From: Oligoflexia bacterium
GTDB taxonomy: Bacteria; Bdellovibrionota; UBA1018
Reading direction: 5' to 3'
DNA length: 64,000 nt
Assembly: GCA_014378465.1 (NCBI GenBank)
Contig: JACMNQ010000015.1
Location: forward strand, 62,001 to 126,000
The notes beneath the pieces are model-generated. The model was not told where the DNA came from. It searched no databases and saw only the letters and a list, made by a program, of their open reading frames with translations. Position 1 is the stretch's first letter. Each line of letters begins with the position of its first letter. A program made the position numbers and the translations under genes. This document shows positions 37,091 to 47,300 of the stretch, piece after piece.

Positions 37091-39604
37091 ATGGTTCGGC
37101 GTGCTTTCCTTGAAATCGAGACAGTTGTTTCAGTCTCACTGAGTTTGGGACTCGGATGGGCGGCCGCTGGCTGTGGTAAACTCACTTTGAATCAGGTGCG
37201 CCCAACTCCCAGTACTCCCAACGCATCGTCTGTACTTCATCCTGCGATCTACCCCCTGAGTTTGCTTTCTGTGCAAAAGTCGACTCTCACTCCTTCGTTT
37301 CAAGTCCAGGGCCTGCCTTCTGGATCCTTGATTGAACTTCTCGTCAACGCTGATGAAAACTGTCTGAATGGCTCCATCTATCAGATTCAGTCGACGAGCC
37401 AGGCATTCGAAACCATCACTGCCGAACAGTTGCCCGTCCTGGGGGATGCACCCAGTTTCCGAGTTTTCGCGACTTTGCCGGACTCAAGTACAATTTGTAC
37501 AAATGCCTTGAATTACGAATTCAATACCTTAAAAACTGCAGTGCAGGTCGCGGCAAGCTATCAACATTCATGCGCGCTCCTGCAAAATCAGGAGGTACGC
37601 TGCTGGGGAGACAATGGCCACGGCCAACTCGGCAACGGAACAATTACCTCGAGCGCGACTCCAGCCGTCGTTCCCGGATTGAGCGCTATTGAAATTTCAT
37701 CGGGAGACTATCACACATGTGCACTCGCAGTGGGGGGCGCAGTGAAATGCTGGGGCCTCAATCAAAGTGGAGAACTGGGTGACGGCACACTTACAGAATC
37801 CCATCTTCCCGTGACCGTGCCAGCCCTGATGGCTACTCATATTGCGGCGAGTGGTGGGCATACCTGCGCCGTGCTCACCAACGGAAGCGTGAAATGCTGG
37901 GGCGGTAATTCGGGTGGACAACTGGGAAATGGTACGACGGTGGACTCACCTATACCGGTCTTAGTCCCAGGAATCGCAGCTTCAAATGTAGTCGTGGGCG
38001 GTGGCCATTCTTGCGCATTGTTGCTCGACGGCACCGTAAATTGCTGGGGGAGCAATGGAGTGGGCCAGCTCGGAAACGGAAGCACTACTGATTCCTTATC
38101 TCCGGTCCTGGTTCCGGGTATCACCGCTACTGCCATCAGTGCAGGGTTATTTCATACGTGTGCCATTTCAAGTCTTCGTCAAGTCAGGTGCTGGGGCGGC
38201 AATACTCATGGTGAACTCGGGGATGGAAGTGGCGCTGACTCCTCATCCCCTGTTCTCGTTCCCGGAGTCAGCGCAAATCTCATTTCAGCCGGATTCTTTC
38301 ATACTTGTGCGGCGACTTCGGGCGGAGCTCTCCAGTGCTGGGGAGCTAATGAGAGTGGGCAACTGGGAGATGGGACTCAAAGTCCTTCTTTATCTCCAGT
38401 CTCAGCAGCGGACGTCACACCTCTCGGGATAGCCGCGGGCTACCAACACACTTGCGTAGTCACTAGCTCAGAGGGAGTCAAGTGCTGGGGCTCATTTTTA
38501 AATGGACGACTCGGCGACGCCGCGCCTACCTCGACAACTTTGCCCACTTTGGTGCACGGACTCAAGGCCACCGCGCTCGTCACGGGAGGCGATCATAGTT
38601 GCGCGATTTTATTGGACGGGAGCGTTCAGTGCTGGGGAAGAAATGGCAACGGGGAAGTCGGTAATCTAAATTTTGCGGGCTTTTTCACGCCTCAGTCCCA
38701 AGACGATGCCTTGTTAGTGCCGGCAGATATAATCGCCGCCGGGGGCGCGAATACGTGTGCCATCCCGAGTGGGGGTGGAAATGTGACTTGTTGGGGAGCG
38801 ACGGACTTTTCACCGTTTCCTATGGCTGCGGTATTTCCTGCAGGAGGAATTCTCCCGGCAACCGACATGGGCTTGCCGGCCACCTCACTCGCGGCAGGGA
38901 ATACACACACCTGTGTGATCTCCGCAGGAGACGTTTATTGCTGGGGCAGCAATGACAACGGAGAACTCGGAAATGGAACGACGACTTATTCGAACACTCC
39001 GGTATTAGTTCCAGGAGTCACTGCGACTGCACTGGCCGTGGGCGCATCTCATACCTGTGCTCTCTTGGCGGGAGGTGCAGTGAAGTGCTGGGGGCTGAAT
39101 ACGAACGGCCAACTCGGTAACGCGACGACGGTCTCATCCCTCATTCCTGTCCTCGTTCCTGGATTGTCCGCAATGTCGCTCGTCGCAGGCGGGCGCCATA
39201 CTTGTGCTCTCTCAGCCGGAGGCTCAGTAAAATGTTGGGGTTTGAATGCAAATGGACAACTCGGAAATGGAACTACCTTGCAGTCGACCACTCCGGTTCT
39301 CGTGCCAAATCTCGCAGCTCACGCGCTCGCCTCAGGTGACTCCCACACTTGCGCAGTTCTCCTGAACAACACCGTGAAATGCTGGGGTTCAAACGCTTCT
39401 CATCAACTGGGCACTAGCTCAAGTCCATCATCAACCACCCCTGTAGCGGTGACCGACATTTTCGCAGTGACCTCGGTTGCAGCAGGGCGCGCGCATACCT
39501 GTGCACTCTTGGGCAACGGCAGCGTCCGGTGCTGGGGCGAGGATGACAGTGGCCAGCTCGGCGACGGTACCCGCCTCCTCTCCATTCGGTCCGTGATTCA
39601 ATAA
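37091..39604 (+). CDS. Very large RCC1-repeat lipoprotein (first)
   Basis: 837 residues. A lipoprotein signal ends at AAGC (Cys28). Residues about 60-150 form a beta-sandwich-like segment (SFQVQGLPSGSLIELLVNADENC) also present in the third gene of this cluster. The rest is about fourteen RCC1/ATS1-type units of roughly 50 residues, each with CA-x-x...CWG-N-GQLG-GT. In bacteria such repeats probably build beta-propellers. Every unit keeps a CALL..CWG cysteine pair, suggesting disulfides outside the cytoplasm. Binding partner unknown. Confidence 0.8.
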   Translation: MVRRAFLEIETVVSVSLSLGLGWAAAGCGKLTLNQVRPTPSTPNASSVLHPAIYPLSLLSVQKSTLTPSFQVQGLPSGSLIELLVNADENCLNGSIYQIQSTSQAFETITAEQLPVLGDAPSFRVFATLPDSSTICTNALNYEFNTLKTAVQVAASYQHSCALLQNQEVRCWGDNGHGQLGNGTITSSATPAVVPGLSAIEISSGDYHTCALAVGGAVKCWGLNQSGELGDGTLTESHLPVTVPALMATHIAASGGHTCAVLTNGSVKCWGGNSGGQLGNGTTVDSPIPVLVPGIAASNVVVGGGHSCALLLDGTVNCWGSNGVGQLGNGSTTDSLSPVLVPGITATAISAGLFHTCAISSLRQVRCWGGNTHGELGDGSGADSSSPVLVPGVSANLISAGFFHTCAATSGGALQCWGANESGQLGDGTQSPSLSPVSAADVTPLGIAAGYQHTCVVTSSEGVKCWGSFLNGRLGDAAPTSTTLPTLVHGLKATALVTGGDHSCAILLDGSVQCWGRNGNGEVGNLNFAGFFTPQSQDDALLVPADIIAAGGANTCAIPSGGGNVTCWGATDFSPFPMAAVFPAGGILPATDMGLPATSLAAGNTHTCVISAGDVYCWGSNDNGELGNGTTTYSNTPVLVPGVTATALAVGASHTCALLAGGAVKCWGLNTNGQLGNATTVSSLIPVLVPGLSAMSLVAGGRHTCALSAGGSVKCWGLNANGQLGNGTTLQSTTPVLVPNLAAHALASGDSHTCAVLLNNTVKCWGSNASHQLGTSSSPSSTTPVAVTDIFAVTSVAAGRAHTCALLGNGSVRCWGEDDSGQLGDGTRLLSIRSVIQ

Positions 39605-39622
39605 GGAGTCAAACCCGACACA

Positions 39623-39651
39623 TTGACGCTATGAGTTAATTAATTTATTCT
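39623..39651 (+). promoter_or_regulatory. Sigma-70-type promoter of the alanine-rich lipoprotein gene
   Basis: TTGACG (39623-39628, 5 of 6) and TATTCT (39646-39651, 4 of 6) are separated by exactly 17 bases, in an AT-rich stretch. A start near 39658 gives a leader of about 53 nt to the ATG at 39711. The gene therefore need not be read from the RCC1 gene ending at 39604. Confidence 0.5.
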
Positions 39652-39710
39652 GATGATGTGAGAGTCAAATCCCGAGACTCATGTTGTACGTAAGCAGGAG
39701 TAATGATTTT

Positions 39711-41366
39711 ATGAATTATCGTGGAAATCCCCATCCAGTTATCTCAATCTTCCTGATCTCACTGCTCGCCAGCAGCGGTTGCAGCAAGAGTGAGCCAACC
39801 GGCAGTTCTTCTGCTCAGCTTGCAGGAAGTGGCGGCGCCACATTCCTAGGTCGAGCCTCAGCTGGGCCGATCAGCAACGGCCAAGTGAGCGCCTATCCGC
39901 TTCACTCCGATGGGACGGTCGGAAACCTTGCAGGAACAGCGAAAACTGACGCCAATGGAAATTTCATTCTTAACGTCGCTGGTGGAACCGACGTCAGCCA
40001 ACTCAAGATTGTCGTCAGTGGCGGCTCCTACCGCGACGAATTGACCGGCCATCTCCTGACCAATACCGTGATGACTGCCGTAATCGCTGCAAAAATCAGT
40101 GACGCGAAAGGAACTTCCGAAATAGCCGTTTCGCCCGCGACTGAATGGGCTGGAAAATCACTTCTGGCAACTCATGACCTGAGCCCGGCGAAAATTGAAG
40201 CCATGAATAAATCCATCGGCGCTGCACTTGGACTGGGTTCGGTAGATGTCACCAAGGTCAGACCAGCTTCGCCTTACATTGCTCTCGGAAAGCAAAATCT
40301 CACTTCGACCTCAATTGAAGCGAAATACGCCCTCGCTCTCGCCGCACTTTCGAAGCTGGCCAACGGGAGAACCTCTGGTGAGCTCGTGGACGAATTGCGA
40401 TCTTTGCACAATGATGATGGAAGTCCAAAAGCAATCGGAGATTCTATGAATCTCAAAATGGCTCAGGCCAAACAGGACATCATCAGTGACTCATCCATTG
40501 TGTCCCAGCTCGCTGCGACTGCAGCCGCAGACACGGCCGGATTGGCTCAATTGAAAGCGAAAGCCGCTGAACAAGCAGCCGCTCAAATCATTGTTCAGGC
40601 AAACTACGAAGTTTCAGCTGCCGGTAAGGCCGCAAATGCAGCCGAAGCTGCCAGGCAGGCAGCAGTTCAGGCAGCGCTTAAAGCTGCCGCTGATGCCGCT
40701 AAAGCAGCCGCAGACCAAGCAGCGGCTGATAAAGCGGCTGCGGATAAAGCAGCGGCTGATGCCGCTGCAGGTAACGGAAAAGGCGGAACAGGTACGCGAG
40801 AAATCGTTGGCACCGGAACTCTGAACATTTCAGACTTCTTTCCGGCTTCCGAAATTGTCGGATTCATGGATGTTCAAAAACAAGACGAAAACATCACGGA
40901 CATCAAATTTTCCAACTCAAAAGGCTCCGAATTGCAGGATTTGATCACCCTCACGTCCAACGGAGAATTTCTCGGGGACGCTCAGCTCTCAGTGACGGTA
41001 ATTGACTCAAAAATGGCGACTCGCACCGAGATTATTCAGGTAAAATTCGTCAAACAGTTGAGCGGCAGTACCGTTGGCATTTACGACGCTTCTGTCGAGA
41101 TCACAGACTCCGTGATTGTCGACGCCACCCTGATTTTCTCAGCATCAGGAAAGGTCCTCGGCTTTGGCAAGGTCGGCGAATCCGTTGAAGGAGTCACGAT
41201 CGGGGAACTAGCGAAGTCCGAGGGATCGGAACTGGATAACCTGCTCGGACTCAGTTTGGATCCGGAGGCTTTGACTGATCGAACACTTCACCTGACAGTA
41301 ATCGATGAAAAGGGTGAAGAGCACGAAGCCTCGATCACGCTTATGCGAATTCAAGACAAGAAGTGA
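39711..41366 (+). CDS. Alanine-rich coiled-coil lipoprotein
   Basis: 551 residues from the ATG at 39711 (CAGGAG ten bases upstream). The lipobox ASSGC gives Cys24. The N-terminal part resembles a carboxypeptidase-regulatory-like beta-domain (GRASAGPISNGQVSAYPLHSDG). Residues about 260-370 are a long Ala/Lys/Asp heptad-like helix (repeated AAADKA units), likely an elongated stalk. Two related beta-domains follow, sharing SNSKGSELQDLI and AKSEGSELDNLL. A surface stalk with terminal domains is inferred. A strong terminator follows. Confidence 0.65.
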   Translation: MNYRGNPHPVISIFLISLLASSGCSKSEPTGSSSAQLAGSGGATFLGRASAGPISNGQVSAYPLHSDGTVGNLAGTAKTDANGNFILNVAGGTDVSQLKIVVSGGSYRDELTGHLLTNTVMTAVIAAKISDAKGTSEIAVSPATEWAGKSLLATHDLSPAKIEAMNKSIGAALGLGSVDVTKVRPASPYIALGKQNLTSTSIEAKYALALAALSKLANGRTSGELVDELRSLHNDDGSPKAIGDSMNLKMAQAKQDIISDSSIVSQLAATAAADTAGLAQLKAKAAEQAAAQIIVQANYEVSAAGKAANAAEAARQAAVQAALKAAADAAKAAADQAAADKAAADKAAADAAAGNGKGGTGTREIVGTGTLNISDFFPASEIVGFMDVQKQDENITDIKFSNSKGSELQDLITLTSNGEFLGDAQLSVTVIDSKMATRTEIIQVKFVKQLSGSTVGIYDASVEITDSVIVDATLIFSASGKVLGFGKVGESVEGVTIGELAKSEGSELDNLLGLSLDPEALTDRTLHLTVIDEKGEEHEASITLMRIQDKK

Positions 41367-41389
41367 GATCTCACACCGAATAACCGTCA

Positions 41390-41424
41390 GGGGAGGCTGG
41401 GGATTGACTCCAGCCTCCCCTTTT
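41390..41424 (+). terminator. Intrinsic terminator after the alanine-rich lipoprotein gene
   Basis: A perfect 11-pair stem, GGGGAGGCTGG / CCAGCCTCCCC, with a nine-base loop, followed by TTTT. It lies 24 bases past the stop codon. Confidence 0.88.
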
Positions 41425-41446
41425 GCATGTGTCCACGCTGACCTAC

Positions 41447-41475
41447 TTTTCAAGCCGCCAGGTATCGACTATACT
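41447..41475 (+). promoter_or_regulatory. Sigma-70-type promoter of the second RCC1 lipoprotein gene
   Basis: TTTTCA (41447-41452, 4 of 6) and TATACT (41470-41475, 5 of 6) are 17 bases apart, directly after the previous gene's terminator and 20 bases before the ATG at 41496. Confidence 0.5.
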
Positions 41476-41495
41476 AGAACGAGGGTGAGAGACTG

Positions 41496-44000
41496 ATGGC
41501 CATTCGTAGAAAGAATCCAAAAAAATTCACTCCCTTTACGCGAGTTTTAAGTCTCGCGCTCAGTTTTTTTTTCTGCAGTTGCGGTCAAATCAAACTCAAT
41601 CAAGCACTCTCTGAACAAAAAACTCCACCCGGTACATCCGCCAATGCAACTTCAATCGTCCAGCTCACACTGACTCTCACATCGCCCTTGTACTCGACAA
41701 AGACTCCTTCATTTCAGATTGACGGATTGCCTGCCGGCTCACAAGTCGAGCTGCTCAAGAACGCAGATGTCAATTGCATGAATGGGGAACTCTTTCAGAT
41801 TCAAGCCTCTACGAGTACCCCTGAAACCATCACAGCAGAAAATTTTGCGTTGGTGGACGCTGAACCCACCTTCCGGGCTCGAATCACTTTACCGGATCAA
41901 AGCACCACGTGTACGAACGATACTCTGTACTCATATCCTATCTTGAACAACGCGGTTCAAATAATCACCGGAGGCTCCTCCAGTCATGCATGCGCAATCT
42001 TGAGCAATAGCGCGGCTAAATGTTGGGGGAGTAACAATACAGGGCAACTCGGAAACGGCACCACGATTGACTCAGCTTTGCCTGTACCCGTGTCGGGACT
42101 CAGCGCAGCCAACATTGCGGCTGGACAATATCACACTTGCGCTGTCGCAGTCGGTGGCGCGGTGAAGTGTTGGGGCAGCGGTGGATATGGACAGATTGGT
42201 CCTGGTGGGAGTAACTCAACTACTCCGATTTTAGTCCCGGGAATTACAGCTTCGACTGTAGCTTCAGGTGCGGTGCACAGTTGTGCACTTTTAATCAATG
42301 GTACTGTGAAATGCTGGGGAAACAATTCTCATGGAGAGCTGGGCGATGGAACGCTCTTGTCATCCAGTAACCCCGTTTTAGTTCCTGGACTGACGGCCTC
42401 AGCGATTGCGGCCGCAAGCTCTTATACCTGCGCACTTCTGACGGATAGCTCTGTCAAATGTTGGGGAGAGAATTATTACGGAGTGCTCGGAGACGGGACC
42501 CACACCAACTCCAGTTCGCCGGTCCTGGTCGTCGGTGTCACAGCTTCGGCAATTACGACAGGCGGCGATCACGCTTGTGCCCTCGTCTCTGCGGGTGCAG
42601 TAAAATGCTGGGGATACAATAATTTCGGGGAACTCGGAGAGGGTACCACCAATCCAGCGTGGACCCCCGTTTTAGTCCCTGGCCTCACTGCTTCTGCTCT
42701 TTCTGCAGGGGGCGCGCACACTTGTGCTCTGCTGCCGGATAGAAGTGTCAAATGCTGGGGATATAATTATTACGGTCAACTGGGAAACGGCAACAGCGTC
42801 CAATCGAACTCTCCGACTTTGGTTCCTGGTCTGACGCCCGTTAGCCTATCAGCGGCAGCTTCTCACACTTGCGCGCTGCTCGCAGGCGGAGAGATCAAGT
42901 GCTTTGGCTACAATGGCAACGGACAACTCGGGGATGGCACGACGACGATCAGCCCCGTCTTGATACCGACGATCAAGCCTTTGTCACTTGCAACGGGATC
43001 GAATCACACCTGCGCAGTTGCATCGAATGGTGCAGTCCAGTGCTGGGGACGGAATGATTTAGGACAACTCGGAAGCGGCGTGGGTCAATCGGTGCTCAAT
43101 ACACCGACTGCAGTTACCGGGATCACCGCTTCAAGTGTCACTGCAGGTGCTCTCCACTCCTGCGCCCTACTTTCGAATGGTCAGACAAAATGTTGGGGGT
43201 ATAATCTCTACGGTCAGCTTGGAAATGGGGTAACAGTCAATTCGTCCACTCCAGTCTTGGTGCCGGGCCTCGCCGCTTCTTCTATTTCAGCAGGCGCCTA
43301 TCACAACTGCGCAGTCCTGGTCTCAGGTGCAGTTCAATGCTGGGGATGGAATCAGGATGGCCAACTCGGAAACGGGACTACAACAAACGCTTTTTCTCCC
43401 ACTCTGGTGCCGGGGATGACTGCCTCAGCCGTAACTTCAGGAAGTTACCACAGCTGCGCCCTCCTCTCTGATGGGTCTGTAAAATGTTGGGGTTCTAACT
43501 CTTATGGCGAGCTTGGAAATGGCACTGCCATCGATTCTCCTTCTCCAGTTTTAGTTCCTGGAATTACTGCAACAGCGATTTCAGCTGCTTATAACAGTAC
43601 TTGCGCAGTTTTGACGAATGGTTCGGTGAAATGTTGGGGTTGGAATACGTTTGGAGTGCTCGGAAATGGGTCGAATACAAATGCTCTGTCTCCGACATTG
43701 ATCCCCGGCCTGACTGCCTCCAGTGTGAAGCTGGGGAACACGCATGCCTGTGCAATCTTGGCGGACACAACAGTCAAGTGTTGGGGTTATAATTCCTACG
43801 GTCAGCTCGGCAACGGTACGAATGCCTCTGCTTTGTCGCCAGTCCTGGTACCGGGAATCAGAGCTTCAGCAATTTATCTAGGCGGCAGTCACACCTGTGC
43901 AATCTTAGCCGGAGAAAAATTGAAGTGCTGGGGGAGCAATTACTCAGGCCAACTGGGCCTGGGTGATTCAGTACTAAAACCCGCCTGGGTGCTTCACTGA
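41496..44000 (+). CDS. Very large RCC1-repeat lipoprotein (second)
   Basis: 834 residues, a paralogue of the lipoprotein at 37.1 kb: the same layout, with a signal ending FCSC (Cys29), the sandwich segment ([23 protein letters not shown]), then about fifteen RCC1 units with CA-L...CWG-N-GQLGNGT. The high similarity across the whole length points to duplication, with the alanine-rich gene between. Its units are very regular, and each keeps the paired cysteines. Location on the outer membrane or cell surface is inferred. Confidence 0.8.
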   Translation: MAIRRKNPKKFTPFTRVLSLALSFFFCSCGQIKLNQALSEQKTPPGTSANATSIVQLTLTLTSPLYSTKTPSFQIDGLPAGSQVELLKNADVNCMNGELFQIQASTSTPETITAENFALVDAEPTFRARITLPDQSTTCTNDTLYSYPILNNAVQIITGGSSSHACAILSNSAAKCWGSNNTGQLGNGTTIDSALPVPVSGLSAANIAAGQYHTCAVAVGGAVKCWGSGGYGQIGPGGSNSTTPILVPGITASTVASGAVHSCALLINGTVKCWGNNSHGELGDGTLLSSSNPVLVPGLTASAIAAASSYTCALLTDSSVKCWGENYYGVLGDGTHTNSSSPVLVVGVTASAITTGGDHACALVSAGAVKCWGYNNFGELGEGTTNPAWTPVLVPGLTASALSAGGAHTCALLPDRSVKCWGYNYYGQLGNGNSVQSNSPTLVPGLTPVSLSAAASHTCALLAGGEIKCFGYNGNGQLGDGTTTISPVLIPTIKPLSLATGSNHTCAVASNGAVQCWGRNDLGQLGSGVGQSVLNTPTAVTGITASSVTAGALHSCALLSNGQTKCWGYNLYGQLGNGVTVNSSTPVLVPGLAASSISAGAYHNCAVLVSGAVQCWGWNQDGQLGNGTTTNAFSPTLVPGMTASAVTSGSYHSCALLSDGSVKCWGSNSYGELGNGTAIDSPSPVLVPGITATAISAAYNSTCAVLTNGSVKCWGWNTFGVLGNGSNTNALSPTLIPGLTASSVKLGNTHACAILADTTVKCWGYNSYGQLGNGTNASALSPVLVPGIRASAIYLGGSHTCAILAGEKLKCWGSNYSGQLGLGDSVLKPAWVLH

Positions 44001-44377
44001 AAATTGAGGATAAGTAAAAAATCAACTGAGCTATGGATACACTTTCAGCGGCGCTCTATTTCATTGCGGTTGGACTATTTCATGGCGAAGCTGACTGAGA
44101 AGCAATTATTCGCCTGCTTGGATCCGAGGCTTGGGTCGGGTTACCGCAGACGGATTCTAAAACTGACGAATCATTGCCAGGCCTCTCACTCTCGGTATCG
44201 TTAATTGCAAGTCAATTCAGAGAGATCTGAAGATGTAAAAACAAAACGAGATGTGTAAAACAAGACACATTCAAATCCCGCAAGAGCGCTGATAATCTCA
44301 AATGGTTGAGTCTCGCGCCCATCTTCGCGAGTTTCGGCGCGGGTTTCTCCAGCAGTTTGCATTCACGGGGTTTACAC
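44001..44377. other. 377-base interval without a confident gene
   Basis: Only short frames are seen, including a 66-codon plus-strand one (44004-44204) without an SD or family likeness. The last 80 bases before the next gene contain TGATAATCT (about 44290), a possible extended -10, but no good -35. No terminator hairpin for the preceding gene was recognised. Confidence 0.4.
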
Positions 44378-47300
44378 ATGAAACAGCTCTTTTCGTCGAT
44401 CAAACAGGCAACACTTCAGCGCGCGACCACTCCCACTCTCTTACTCACAGCAGGAATGGCAGCGAGTCTGATCGGACTGACCGGATGCGGGGTCAGCAAC
44501 TTCGCCTTCAATAAAACCCCCACCACCCAAACCCCGGCACTCCTCACGATCACTGGCCCGTCGGTGACCGACTTCAGACTTCAATCGGTCAACTCGGTAA
44601 CTTACCGATCCGTCACGGTCACGAATACAGGCGGAGCTGATGCCAAGATCAAGAGCCTCGACGGCCTGACAAAAACCTCTTACATTTTTGCCGGCACCAA
44701 AGGTCAGTTTGCCGGGCCTAAAGACGTATGTGACAAAGTCATCCCAGCCGGCACGAATTGCAAACTCGTTCTGGGCTTCGTGCCGATTTTCGGAATCGCG
44801 AAAGCCGATGGCAGCACCCCTCTTACCGGAACTTTCACTCTCAATTACGATGACGCCAATGACATTCGCAGTATCCAGCACGGACTGACTGGGCTTGCCG
44901 ACATGACGCCACGACTTTATGTACAGGACCCGGTCGATGTCACGGGCCAGAGCTATGATTTCGGTCTCTTCCGCATCGGCGCCACCGCCTCCTACATTCC
45001 GGGAGCTTACACGAAGGAACTCAATCTGCAGTTCTACGGTCCTCCGGGTGCCGCCGTCTCCAACATCAATTTCGTGCCTTTTGTCGCCGGCGCGCCCTAC
45101 GCCTATGATCTCTCCGCCTGCCGCAATGTCAATTACATGACTCTGCTGAACATGAGCTGTCATTTCAAGATTCAGTTCGCACCGATTTCCGTCGCTCCGG
45201 GAGGAAGCCCAGCTCTCCTTGCCGTCGAATACAGTGACGGTGGCTCCTTCGGAGCGCAAAGTGGTCTGCCTGCGAGCTTCAACGTGACCGGCGAGTCCGT
45301 GGGTCCCGCCTCTCTCCAGCTCAGCAGCGCAAGCACTCTGAATTTCGGCGACGTCTTCTTTGGAACTTCTTCACTGCCTCAGGTGGCCAGCTTCACTTAC
45401 AGCGGGACTCTTCCAGCCAATGATATCCGCATCACCGTGACCGGTCCGGACGCCGCGCGTTTCAGCACTGTTCAGCCAGCCACCGGGGCCTGCAATCCCG
45501 CTTCGCATTCGGTGAGTGCGGATTGCTCCTTTTCCGTCATTTTCACGCCAGATCAGAATCGCCCGAACTACTCCGCTTCCGTCAACCTGAGCTACTCGGA
45601 CGGGATCAGCAACACCCTGATCCGAACCGTTGCCCTGATCGGGAACGGCATCGGCGATCTGAGCGCCGTGCCTCCAGCGCTGGTCTTTGACACTTTGCCG
45701 GTTGGAAATCTCCTCTCGAAATCCACCGTCGTGACCAATAACTCCACGGCAAACGTGACTCTTTCATCCCTCGCCAACGCGATCCCGACCGCTGGCCAGG
45801 CTTCCTTCAGGATTCTCTCCACAAGCACCTGCGTCGCGGGCCTGGTCCTCCAGTCCCATGCCACCTGCACCTTGAACATTCAGTTCACTCCGCAGGATTA
45901 CGTGCCTTTCGTCGACCTTCCGGTCACCGTGGCCTATGTCAATCACAACGGAGTCGCAGACACACTTCGCCTGACTCTCAGCGGCCGAGGTCTCCCGAAT
46001 CTGACTTCGAACACCACGGTTCTGAGTTTCGGAAATGTCCCGGTCGGAAATACCGTCAACTCCAGTGTTGTCCTCACGAATGTCGCGACTCATCCGATCT
46101 CTCTGGATCTGAATTCGATCCCGTCCTCCGTCGGACAATACACGATCACTTCTCGCCCGACCGTCAGCGGTCTCGCAGCCGGTGCTTCCGTCACCCTGGG
46201 TGTCACTTACCGTCCGACCCTACTCAACGGCGCGACCGGCGCCCTTGACGTCAGGTACACGGACTCAGTCGGCAAGGCCCAGAACCTGCCGACCCTCAGC
46301 TTCAATGGCAACGGGATCCCGGACATCATCGCCAACGCGGTCAGCGGAACGCTGCCCGTAGGTAACACGATCACTCCCACGATCACCGTGCAGAACATCT
46401 CATCGAATACCGTCACTCTTGATCCTTCCACGATCACGATCACCGGCTCAAACCAGTTCGTCATCACGGGCGGAACCTGCCGAAGCGGCGGCACTGCGCT
46501 CAATCTCCTTGCCGGCACGAGTTGCACCGTGACGGTGAGTCTGAGAGCCATGGCATTGACTACCTACAATGGAAACCTGATCTTCTCCTACATCGATACC
46601 GCGGGAAATCACTACGGTCCTGCACTCCCTGGACAGCCAGCGCCGCTCTATCCCTCATTCTCCTCTCCTTTGAATATCAACACGATTCCCGATCTGAATC
46701 CAACCGGCAGCAATTCGTTGAGCTTTCAGAATATCCCGGTGGGTGATTCCTCCGTCCAGTCACTCAGTCTTCAAAACGTCGCGGGAGGTTCGATCATCAT
46801 CACCGCAGGGCCATCTTCTTCCGGCGCCTTCGCAGTGCAACCTTCCGGTGCCTGCGGTGGCGGTTCACTCGGCGCAGGGTCGAGCTGTTCACTCACGGTG
46901 ACATTTACCCCGGACCAGGTCGCAAACAACTTCAGTGCCTCCGCACGGATCACTTACACGGACTCCGCGGACAACGCCGGACAGACCACGACTTTGAATT
47001 TCAGCGGTTCCAGCGTCGCCAACCTCACCGCCTCACCGACTTCGAGAAATTTCGGCAGCGTGGCCGTGGGAGAGTCGGTGTCCGGTTCCTTCACGATCAC
47101 CAACGTGTCGCATGCTCACGCAATCAACCTGGGCAGCCTCGGCGCCTCGGGGTCCGGCTTCAGTCTGAGTTCGAACGCCTGCGGTGGCTCGATCGCGGCA
47201 ATGGCGAGCTGCACGCTTGCAGTCCAGTTTCAAGCCCGCGCCCTGGGCGGCTCGAGCGGCAATCTCGCCGTAGCATATGCGGATCCGTACAATAACTCCC

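Noticed and set aside
37560-43990. Regular repeats that might suggest a CRISPR array
   Set aside because: The period is about 150 bases, the repeats are coding and imperfect, and there are no spacers or cas genes.
44441-45259. Minus-strand frame opposite the giant lipoprotein
   Set aside because: Shadow of the Ig-repeat coding sequence, with no membrane or domain pattern.
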